Shown: positions 1-7,931 of the stretch, one piece after another
How positions within the stretch are numbered: the first letter of the stretch is position 1
Layout: each line of letters opens with the position of its first letter
Assembly (NCBI RefSeq): GCF_000611645.1
Contig: NW_014011931.1
Location: 1 to 12,387, forward strand
Reading direction: 5' to 3'
DNA: 12,387 nucleotides
Source: Monoraphidium neglectum
Taxonomy: Eukaryota; Chlorophyta; Chlorophyceae; Sphaeropleales; Selenastraceae
The notes under the pieces: generated by a model
The model's input: the letters and a program-made list of their open reading frames with translations, nothing else
Told to the model about the DNA's origin: nothing
Database searches by the model: none
Made by a program: the position numbers and the translations under genes

Positions 1-2698
1 CGCCAAGGTCGGGCAGGCCCTGCTCCTGCTCTGCGGCGCCAGCAGGCGCGGCCGCGTCCCCCTCCAGGGCGGCGGCCGGCGCGCAGCCCTTTGACCCGTC
101 CTGCACCGCCGGCAAAGCCGCGCCACCGCCAGGGCCGCTGACGCCCGCGAGCCCCTCGCTCATGCGCCCGCTCCCCCGTGGGGCCCCTTCTGCCGCCCCC
201 GCCGCCCCCGCCCCCGCCGGCTGCTGCAGCGGCAGCTGCTGCCGCTGCCGCCGCCGCAGCAGCTGCCGCCGGCGACGGCCCTGCGTCGCGTGCTGAGTCA
301 GCAGCTCCTCGACGACGTCATCAGGTGACGCCCTGCCGGGCCCCGCCTCCGCACCGCCGCTGCCGCTGCCCTGCTGCTGCCCCCCGCCCTCGCCGCCGCC
401 GCGGCCCTCGCCTTCTTCCTCGTCCTCCTCCTCCTCGTCTTCGGGGTATGGGATGTGGTTGATCTGCACCTCCTGCGCACCAGGATAACAAAAAACACCA
501 CATGTTCAAAGCTACGAAGCAGCACGCGACCCGGGCTGTCGGCGCAATATGTCAAATTGCTAGTGGCCCCGCCTGCCGCGCGGTTGCCGCGCCGTTGCCC
601 CCACCAGCCGCCGCGCGGCGGCGCTACGGCAGCCCGCCCCTCTCTCGTCCTCAGGTGCAGGCCACCGGCGCAGCCCTGCGGCCCCACTGCCCCCCCAACT
701 TCCACATCAACCCCGGCCCCCCACCGAGAGATTCGGCGCCACCACGTCATCCAGGCCCTCCCCAGCAGGCCCCTCGCCGCCGCCGCCACAGTCTCCGGCG
801 CCGCCCTCCCCGCCGCAGCCGCCGGCCAGCCCGAAGCCGGCCTCCAGGCCGAGCCGCCTCCTTGCCAGCAGCAGGTGTGCCTGCAGCGCCACCAGCGCCT
901 GGAAGGGGGGGCCAGTGATGTCCGCACCCCAGGGCACACGGAAAAAGGGGATGGGGGTCTGGCGTCAGCGAGTCGCGGATTCCGAATTCTTGCATGCTTT
1001 TGACTTCAAACGCGGGCGGAGCGGTCACTCGCGGCAGCGCAGCCGCACAAGCGCCGCAGTCAAAGCCCCAGGGCCGCCGCCCCCTGGCTTCCCGCGCACC
1101 CGCAGCACTGAGGGGTCTCCGGCCGCGTCGCGCCGCAGCGTGGCAGGGTTGTATCCGGCGGCTTTCATGCCCTCCTGCGCCTCGGCCGTGTGCACCACGC
1201 TCTGCAGGCAGAGCTCGGGATCGTACAGCCCTGGGTTGTGGAAGACGAGGAGGCGCGGGAGGTCGTGGGGGGGCCGCGGGAGATCATGCGGAGGTCGCGT
1301 GGGAGGTCGCGGCGGTGGGGCGGGTAAGGAGCCTGGGGCGGGGGCCGCGCGTCGGCCGTTGCGGATTGAGTTGAGAGCATGACGGCGCTCTTCTCAGAGA
1401 GGGACCGCAGGGGAAAGCAGCTCTCACGTGTCATAAGGCGCAGGGGCGTGACGCACTTGCATTTGCCCGCAGGCACATCACCCCTCCCCCTCCCTGATCT
1501 GTAAATGCCAGTTTCGCGAGCCATGAGAGCACCGACACTCCATATTTGGAACATCATTGGGACTGCACGCCCGCGCGCACGCACCATCCCCTTGCTCCGC
1601 CACTTCCCGCCACGCGGCCCGCAGCTCGTCCGACGCCCCTGGCGGCGGCGCCGGCGCCGAGCCCCCCTCGCTCGTCGCGGTGCTGCCGCGAGGGCTCGTC
1701 CGCTCCCCGCGCCCGCTCGTGCCCGGCGGCGTCCCGCGGACCCTGTGCGCTGCGCCACGGCCCCCAGGCGAGCGGGCGGCGCCGCCACCGGCGCCCCGGC
1801 CGCGGGCTGGGCTGGCGCCGGGCCCCGGGGCGCCCAGCGCCGCAATTCGGGGGGGCAGCTGCTTGGGAGGGGTCGCGGCTGCCGGCGGTTGGCCGCGGGC
1901 GGGGCTCAAGCCGTTGGAAGCACGTGCAGGGCGGGCGCCGCAGCCCTGCACGCCACGGGTCGCCACCATGTCCCCGCACCTCGCCTTCTCGGCAGCAGGA
2001 GACAGCCGGCCGCCTGACAACCGCTGCTCCTCCTGCTCCTGCTGCTCCTGCTGCTGCTCCTCGTCCTGCTGGACCTGCTGCTCCTGCTCCTCGTGCTGCT
2101 GCCGCTCCTCGTCGTGCTGCTGCTCCTGCGGCGGCGGCGGCGGCGGCGCCTCGGGCACAGCTGCCAGCAGCTGCTCCTCCTCCACCACCACAACAACCTG
2201 CGTCTCCACCCACGCCTGCCGGCCGCTGACTGGCGGGCTGCCGCCCCGCGCGCCCGACGACCCAGAGCCCAGGCGCGCCTCCGCCCCCCCTGCGCCGCCG
2301 CCGCCCCGCTCCGCGGTCGCGGGGCCGCCGCTTGTGGGGGCGCGCCCGCTCCGCTCCTGCTGCGCCGGTGCGGCGCCTGGGGGCGGCGAACCCTCTTCTG
2401 AGTCGGGGCAGACGCCAGTGCCGCCTGGGGTGCGGAACGGCTGCGGCGAAAGCCCGGCGGCCGGCGCCGCCAGCGGTGCTTGCAGGGCCAGCGGGGCCGC
2501 AAGTGTGACTGCAACTGCACCTGCTGCGCGCCCTGCATCGGCGCCAGGAGCACCAGCAGTGGCAGCAGCAGCGGCAGCAGCAGCAGCAGGGGCAGCAGCA
2601 GGGGGGCCAGCAGCGGCAGGATTCTCGTGGGACACCCCCCATTTATCATTGACCTCGCCTCGCTTTTGCTGGCTCGCTTGCTGCTCTGGCGCGCCTGG

Positions 2699-2750
<52 letters not shown>

Positions 2751-3223
2751 TCTTGCTGCACCCTTTCTTCTGTTTCATCTTGGCGCTGGGGGCACAGCGC
2801 CAGCCCTGCAACAACCTTGGAGCCCCGGCCGCTGCTGCCGCACACCACCTGCGTCGGCGGCACCAGCTTTGCGGGTGCCAAGCCACTGCCGCCGCTGCCG
2901 CTGCCGCTGCCGTCGCCCCTGCTGCCGCCGCTGCCACAGCCCGAGCTGCCCCGAGCTGCGTCGCCGGCAGGCGCAGCTGCCAGGTCGATTTCAAAGCCCG
3001 CCACCAGCTGCGTGGCCATCACCTGTGGTGCCGCGTCAATGTCCATGCCATCGCTGCCCTCATCCTCAGACGGCAGCGCCGGCGCAGTTCCCACCTCGCG
3101 GGCAGCTGCGTCGCCGCGCGGCAAGCGCGCACTGCTGTGGTGCCCATGCTGCAGTGGCGTTCCATCAGGAGCGCCCCGTGGTGCGGCGAGCGGCGCCAAA
3201 GATTCTGGCAAACCTATAGCCAT
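1..3223 (-). CDS. Large low-complexity hypothetical protein, multi-exon, 3' end beyond window
   Basis: I do not recognise the family. Four exons join in phase on the minus strand: 3223-1585, 1332-1100, 958-725 and 472-1 (at least 859 residues, still open at the left edge). Introns 1333-1584, 959-1099 and 473-724 have GT-AG ends. The first exon is disordered: an acidic patch (SEDEGSDGMDID, about 52-63), Gly/Ser and Ala runs, 16 Gln at about 159-174, and a later Glu/Gln-rich stretch. The only globular-looking part follows: DELRAAWREV at the end of exon 1, RLLVFHNPGLYDPELCLQ in exon 2 and TPIPFFRVPWGADITG in exon 3, then an acidic run (EDEEEEDEEE) and an Arg/Gln-rich helix in exon 4. The composition suits a nuclear regulatory protein, but that is a guess. 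The start is the first ATG in the open frame; the frame stays open upstream to about 3300, so a 5' exon is possible. Existence is well supported; the 1332 acceptor and the start are the weak points. Confidence 0.68.
1257..1319 (-). repeat. Imperfect G-rich short repeats within exon 2 of the large minus-strand gene
   Basis: Variants of GGGAGGTCG and GCGGGAGATC recur several times on the plus strand. On the coding (minus) strand they give a duplicated PPHDLPR peptide just before the conserved-looking RLLVFHNPGL segment. This is a small tandem duplication in coding DNA; the G-run near 1267-1273 could also make this stretch prone to G-quadruplex formation. Confidence 0.45.
2022..2145 (-). repeat. 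Imperfect CTG/CTC tract encoding a Glu/Gln-rich segment
   Basis: The plus strand is a run of CTG, CTC and CGT triplets. Read on the minus strand in the frame of the large gene it is CAG/GAG/GAC, giving a long Gln/Glu/Asp-rich stretch (for example QQDEEQQQEQQ), likely helical or coiled coil. The mixed triplets indicate an old, interrupted repeat, unlike the pure tract at 2705-2746. Confidence 0.7.
2705..2746 (-). repeat. Pure (CAG)14 trinucleotide tract encoding polyglutamine
   Basis: Fourteen uninterrupted CTG triplets on the plus strand, CAG on the coding minus strand, flanked on each side by one CAA codon. They give 16 consecutive Gln in the large minus-strand gene. An uninterrupted run of this length is expected to vary in length between strains. 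Confidence 0.93.
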
Positions 3224-3278
3224 CAGAAGGCAAATTCGCTGGCCTGCGAACCGCACGCTCTGCGATCTCCTTCCCGCG

Positions 3279-3855
3279 CTAGCAGCATCGTTTGAAAACT
3301 GAGGCGTGCTCCATCACAGACCCGTCGCTTCTGAAATCACAAGCGTTTCAGGAGTCGGAGCGCACATCACACCTGCCGCTTGACTTGCTCGGCGTGACCC
3401 GTGCTGCGCCTGCTGTGCAGCCGCCAGCACGGCCGCTTGCTCGAGACGGAGACGGCCAAGCTGGCTGCACCAGTGTAACCAGGTGACAAACCAAATTGTT
3501 GCATGCGTGTGTCACCCACCCTCACGGACGTACCTGATGTGGTGCAGTTCAAAGAATTGCCAGCCCTTGCCCCAGCTGAGATGGGCCGCAGACTGGTCGA
3601 CAGGGATGAATGCTCAATGAATGCAAGTGCGGTACCCAAACTGCTGTAAATGGCAGTGAGCGTACAAGCCACTCATCAATCTGCAAAGATTCGTCCAACA
3701 GCACAGCAATCTCATGCCAAAGCGCATCCCCAGCCGAGATGCACTCTCATCATTGCGGCACACACATCTCCTGTGCACAGCCCTACCTGCGCGACACGTG
3801 CGATCGAAGACACATCAAGCATGGCCCACAACAGCAGGGGGTTTGTCACCGACAT
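3279..3855 (-). CDS. Possible small F-box-like protein or 5' exons of the large gene; tentative
   Basis: Tentative four-exon model: 3855-3787, 3743-3636, 3592-3534 and 3330-3279, giving about 95 residues and a TAG stop at 3281-3279. Splice phases fit throughout, and the donor at 3533 (CAG followed by GTACGT) and acceptor at 3331 (TTTCAG) are strong. The first two exons read like an F-box: NPLLLWAMLDVSSIARVAQ, then GDALWHEIAVLLDES, resembling the usual L-L-L...LD..S-L-x-R-V-A-Q...LW pattern; the CRxW part is absent. A short WGKGWQFFELHHI segment follows. Against it: two introns would be only 43 nt, base composition is lower in GC than neighbouring exons, and the similarity is by eye. The 3534 donor (phase 2) could instead splice to an in-frame acceptor near 3279-3267, making these the 5' exons of the large gene. 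A decayed gene or chance also remain possible. Confidence 0.27.
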
Positions 3856-4272
3856 TTGACACCATGCGCATTTACAGGCAGCCACTGGACTTGGAACCGT
3901 GACTGCTGCATCAACTTCTCAATGGCCCGCGCCAGGGAGACGCTGTGCAAAGGTGGTGCGCCCCGTGATGGCTGTATTGTGAAGATATAAGGCAACCAGT
4001 TGCAAGCCTCTCGCCGCGCCGAGCAGGCGCGTGTGCAGGCCCATGCGGGTGTACCAGCGTGACCGCTGAGCGCGAACAAAGAACCGCCAAATCGCGTCAG
4101 CGCACGCGTCCCACCGCATCTGGTGCGGCTGCGTTGAATTTGTCGCGCTCATTCATGGCATACATTTTGATTTGAAGGGGATTTTTACATGCTGCAGCCG
4201 CTCTCATCGTCAGGTGCCTGTGGCGCTTGGATCAGGCAGCTCGCACGCTGCGACGGGCTTTAAAAACCGCGA
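3856..4272. promoter_or_regulatory. Upstream region of the PP2C gene, possibly shared with a minus-strand gene
   Basis: About 0.4 kb of lower-GC DNA between divergent reading frames. On the plus strand a TATAA lies at 3986-3990, about 285 nt before the PP2C ATG, and an AT-rich TTTAAAAA at 4259-4266, only 7 nt before that ATG. If the latter were the working TATA element, translation would have to start at a later ATG (see the PP2C entry). Coding-like patches also occur on the minus strand here (for example ARAIEKLMQQSRFQVQW near 3865-3930), but they could not be joined in phase to the model at 3279-3855. Confidence 0.25.
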
Positions 4273-5738
4273 ATGAGGTCTCCTCTCGGAGCCTTACTGC
4301 GGTGGCGCCTCCTGTCGCGCGGGTTGGCGGCCTCTCCCCGCACGGGACTCCTTTTGCCCGAGGGAAGGAGCGTCGCAGTGTCGTCTCTGTTCACGCCACA
4401 CGCCATGCACACGATCTCGCTGGGCCACCAGCATCCGCGGCATGCATGGGCGCAAGGCACAGCGGCAGCACGCGAGCTTCAGCGCTTCGCACAGCGCGGG
4501 GCCGCGCCGGTGATCGCTGCGCCCTTGATGCGTCGAAAGATGCACGCAGTCGCGCGCAGCTTGGCGTCCGAGGAGGCATCGGCGGCCCCGCCGGTGCTGG
4601 CGCCCGCCCCGCCAGCTGCCGCTCAGGGCCCGGACTTGACCCCTGGCAGCACAGCGGGGCCAGCAGGCGTGGACGCCGCTGCCACGTGCACCAGCGGCGC
4701 AGACGCCCCCGCACGCCCAGGCGCCTCACCCGCCGAACAGGCGGGTAGCAGCGGCACGGGCGACGCCGCGGCGAGCACCAGCAGCAGCACCCTGCGTGAT
4801 GGCAGCAGCTCTGCTGCAGGCGGCGGCGCCGCCGGCAGCACGGGTCCAGCTGACAACCAGGGCGCCTCCGATGGTACAAGCACCACCAGCAGCAGCAGCA
4901 GCAGCGCCGGCAACGGCACGGGTCGCATCGGCGACAACGGCGGCAGGGGCGGCGACGGCGGCGGCGGCGACAGCAGCAGCAGCAGCAGCAGCGGGGCGCC
5001 AACGGGCCCTGCGAGCGGCGCCGCCCGTGCTGGCGCCCGCGGCCCGCCGCCCGCGCCCGCGGCGCCGTTCCTGATGCACTCCGGCGCCTCCATGCTGCCG
5101 CACCCTGACAAGGCCCACCGCGGCGGCGAGGACGCCTTCTTCATATCAGACCCCCCGCTCGCCGTCGGCGTCGCCGACGGCGTCGGCGGCTGGGCGGAAA
5201 TAGGCGTCGACGCGGGCGCGTACGCGCGGCTGCTCATGTCGCACGCCAAGGAGGAGGCCGAGGCGCTCCTCTCCGGCGGCGGCCCGCTGTCGCCGCAGGC
5301 CGTGCTGGAGCGCGCCTATTACCGCACCAACGTGCAGGGGTCGTCAACGGTCTGCATCTTGTCCCTAAACGGCGCCACCCTCTGCGCCTCCAACCTCGGC
5401 GACAGCGGCTTCATCCTCGTGCGCGACGGCCTCCCCGCCTTCCAGTCGCCGCAGCAGCAGCACAACTTCAACTTCCCCTACCAGATCGGCTCGGCGGACG
5501 GCGGCGCGAGCGACCACCCGGCGAGCGCGATGCGGTTCGAGCTGGGGGTGCAGCCTGGGGACGTCGTCGTGTGCGGCACGGACGGGCTTTGGGACAATGT
5601 GTTTGCGGAGGAGGCGGCGACGATCGTGGCGCGCTGCAAGGCGCAGGGGGACGGGCCTGAGGCGGCGGCCAACACGCTCTGCAGGTGCGCGGGCGGGCGC
5701 GTGTGGCGTTGAGATGTGTGCGCGTGTGTGTGTGTGTG

Positions 5739-5780
<42 letters not shown>

Positions 5781-6280
5781 GAGCTCGTCCAGCTATGGTG
5801 CTACCACGGCATTGCAAGGATACGGTGTGGGCATCCCTTCTGGAGGGCTGCTAACGCAAGCCAGCGGCCAGCAGCGCTTGTTCAGTGGCAGTAGCTTTGC
5901 TGGCCACGGCAGGAGCTCCACAGTGTAGTTGTAGCTAGTTTGCGCTGCTCTTGATTCACACGCATGCCAGCTGTCGAATCGCAACCCCTCACAATTCCAC
6001 GAGCGCTCACCCATCTGCACGCGACCTCCTAAACCATTGTGTTTGCCCGCATACGTGTGCACACACACACACACACACATGTGTACACACACCTTCACAT
6101 ACAATCTACCTCTGTGCACTCCACACACCCAGGTACGCGCGCATGCGTGCCACAGACCCCAAGTACCAGTCCCCCTTCAGCTACTCGGCGCTGCAGGCGG
6201 GATACATGTACGTGGGGGGCAAGCTCGATGACATCACCGTCCTTGTCAGCTACGTCACCATGGCGGGCGCCAAGCTGTGA
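4273..6280 (+). CDS. PP2C-family Ser/Thr phosphatase, PPTC7/Ptc7 type, organelle-targeted
   Basis: Metal-dependent protein phosphatase of the PP2C (PPM) fold, closest in pattern to PPTC7/Ptc7 and plant PP2C55/PP2C80-like proteins. Two exons, 4273-5684 and 6133-6280, join in phase 2 (AG plus G makes Arg471) to give 519 residues. Metal-site motifs are all present: GEDA (Asp287), ADGVGGW (Asp302), GDSG (376-379), GTDGLWDN (Asp437) and, in exon 2, GGKLDDITVLVSYV (Asp503/504), so it should be active. The FNFPYQIG segment is typical of this subfamily. The N-terminus (Arg/Leu/Ala/Ser, no acidic residues until Glu30) looks like a mitochondrial or plastid transit peptide. Residues about 100-265 form a disordered Ala/Ser/Gly/Pro linker with two Ser runs, unusually long for the family. 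The next in-frame ATG after codon 1 is codon 45 (4405), an alternative start if the TATA-like element at 4259 is real. Family members act in mitochondria (PPTC7) or plastids (PBCP); which applies here is undecided. Confidence 0.93.
4888..4905 (+). repeat. (AGC)6 in PP2C linker, six Ser
   Basis: Six AGC codons in a row encode Ser206-211 in the disordered linker between the targeting region and catalytic domain of the PP2C. Confidence 0.85.
4972..4992 (+). repeat. (AGC)7 in PP2C linker, seven Ser
   Basis: Seven AGC codons encode Ser234-240, directly after a Gly-rich stretch. Like the run at 4888 it is in frame and outside the catalytic domain, so length changes should be tolerated. Confidence 0.85.
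5724..5779 (+). repeat. (GT)28 microsatellite, one interruption, intronic
   Basis: Fifty-six nucleotides of alternating GT with a single T-to-C change at 5745, in the 5' part of the PP2C intron. On RNA it is a GU repeat, complementary to the CA tract at 6060-6092 in the same intron. Confidence 0.95.
6060..6092 (+). repeat. (CA)10 microsatellite plus short CA extension, intronic
   Basis: Ten CA units at 6060-6079, then TGTGT and a further ACACACAC at 6085-6092, just upstream of the PP2C 3' splice site. The edges also hold short self-complementary pieces (GTGTGCACAC, GTGTACAC). Confidence 0.93.
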
Positions 6281-7931
6281 GCCCAGCCAGAGCTCCAGAC
6301 CAGCAGCACCAGGTCCAGAGCCGACGGCTCGGCCCGACGCGGCCGCCTGCGGTCGCGGCTGCGGGCGCGCGCCAGTGCGGGGCCCTTTCGCTGGGCGAGG
6401 CTTGTTCGACCAGCAGCGGTGGCCGCCTCGGCGACCCGTGCGCCGTCGGGCGCAGGTCGCCTGAGCTGGCTTTATTCTTCGTTTGTTACGCGCCTCTGTG
6501 TTGTTGGTTGGGCCCTGCTTCGCTTGGTGCCTTGGTTTGTCAAGGGCGCACGCACACCTGCATGTGCCCTCCGCCGCCCGGCCCGCAATCGGCGCGCCAG
6601 CCGCATATCACACACCCCGATGGTGTGTGCACCGCACGCGTCGCGTTGCGGGCCGCGCCACGCTCGCGCTCTATAAGGATGCCGTTTGCTGGTTCGTCCC
6701 TCACACATCCATCCAGTCCGCCGTGCCCGGCTGTCCGCCTTGCACCCGTGAGCAGGCTCGGCTCGGCTGATTTGCGGCTTCTTGGTTACCCATTAATACC
6801 GCCTTGTGCAACATTTGCTGTCATGACTGGTCACAAGTGGACACCAGTAATGCACGTCAGCTTGCCGCCTGCTTCGGCTGACTCTCTCTGGCGACAAAGA
6901 AAATCGTCACGTCAGCCTGCAAGCTATTGGCTCCAGCGACACCCCCACTCGGCCCCCCAACCACAGCATATCAGCTGTGAGTGCAGCAACGCCAAGGGCT
7001 GAACCCAGGTGATTATGCAGCTTCCGAAATCGGTTCAAGCACTCATATCATGGCAAAAAAAGCAAAAAGGTAGAAGGGCGGCCAGCCGAGCAAGGCGTGG
7101 CGGTGGGACGATGCTGACAAAGGTTTATGTGCTGCGGCGGCGCAGGCAGGAAAATGCACCGCATGTCTAGCGAAGACAAGGGGCCCTGCAGATGTTGAAG
7201 AGCACCCCCTTGCCTTTGCCAGCTGGCCGCGCCCCTGTGGACTGCAGTCTGCAATTCCGCTGCTTTTGCATGACACCGGAACCTACAGGAGTGTTGCATG
7301 CAGTCATAATGTGTTGATTGGTTGGACCGAAAGGAGCCACAGCACGGCAAAAAGAGGAGCCAAATGCATGAACTTGTGCAAGGCTGTGCAGATGTTGGAA
7401 CAACCACCGCGCACAGCAAGTGCGCCTGTGTGCGCAAGGCAGGGTAGCCAGAGCCAGATTCCACAAGATGAGGGCTTTTAGCCCTCGCCTACACCACAAA
7501 CCCAATCGGGCCCCATCACCCAATGCCATCCCAGGTGTGGAAGTGTGCGCGTCTGAATCAGGCACAACGCAAGGTGTTTTGGGTCTGCCGTTTTGCAGGC
7601 ACGAGGTGACGAGGCGCGTTGCGAGACATTCCAGAACGGCCCCCACGCCGTATGTAGCCTCAGGACTGAGCGCACATAGACAGCAGGTGCAAGCATGCTT
7701 GAGCGCCAGAATGGAAGGGAAGGGTTGCAGTGCTGTCTGGGTTCTTGTTTTGCTGATCCATGCTTTGGTCAGTGCTGGATGGCCGCTTCGCCAGCACCAT
7801 GGAGCGTTTTAATGTGCCCACCCAGCCCCGTTAATAGGCCCAGCCCTGCCACAGGGTTTGTACGGAGATTTGGTCGGGGTTTGGCCCCCTAGGGGAAAAA
7901 TCCAACTGAGGCAACAAGGGGCGCCTCGGCT
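6281..7931. other. Convergent intergenic region, no supported gene
   Basis: This 1.65 kb lies between the stop codons of the PP2C (plus) and the pseudokinase (minus), so it must hold both 3' UTRs. Open frames here have no recognisable motifs, no consistent codon bias and no convincing splice partners. I found no TGTAA, the usual green-algal poly(A) signal, in the proper orientation for either gene, so the transcript ends cannot be placed. A TATAAGG at 6672-6678 is the only promoter-like string and precedes nothing convincing. Confidence 0.6.

Larger units (their letters stand above)
5685..6132 (+). other. Intron of the PP2C gene (448 nt) with complementary GT and CA tracts
   Basis: The 5' splice site reads CAG then GTGCGC, the 3' site CACCCAG then G. 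Removing it restores the PP2C C-terminus through the GGKLDDITVLVSYV motif, while reading through stops at 5710-5712. A GT tract begins 39 nt inside the 5' end and a CA tract ends 40 nt before the 3' end. CTAAC (5851-5855 region) and CTAAA (about 6029) resemble branch-point sequences. Confidence 0.92.

Noticed and set aside
1380..1480. Minus-strand frame VTPLRLMTRESCF...SEKSAVMLSTQ as an exon of the large gene
   Set aside because: It is in a different frame from the conserved-looking RLLVFHNPGL segment and has lower GC; reading it as intron with the acceptor at 1334-1333 restores the frame exactly.
2480..3295. Plus-strand frame with a poly-Leu run that could look like a membrane segment
   Set aside because: The Leu run is just the CTG14 tract read in another frame; flanks are low complexity without protein-like composition.
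1557..3302. Long plus-strand open frame rich in Cys, Ser and Ala opposite the large minus-strand gene
   Set aside because: It is the mirror of the CAG/GAG-rich minus-strand exon (poly-Cys and poly-Ser from CTG/TGC triplets), has no in-frame motif logic, and the minus frame joins in phase to three further exons.
5597..5928. Frames with alternating Cys/Val across the GT tract
   Set aside because: They are translations of an intronic microsatellite.
6277..7002. 241-codon plus-strand open frame after the PP2C stop
   Set aside because: Starts in the PP2C stop region, no ATG with good context early on, no recognisable motifs; more likely 3' UTR and intergenic DNA.
7167..7646. Minus-strand open frame in the convergent gap
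   Set aside because: No domain, no codon bias and no splice partners; lies where the pseudokinase 3' UTR should be.
7884..7893. Palindrome CCCCTAGGGG near the pseudokinase 3' end
   Set aside because: Short, GC-rich palindromes are expected by chance in this genome and no loop or T-run makes it a recognisable element.
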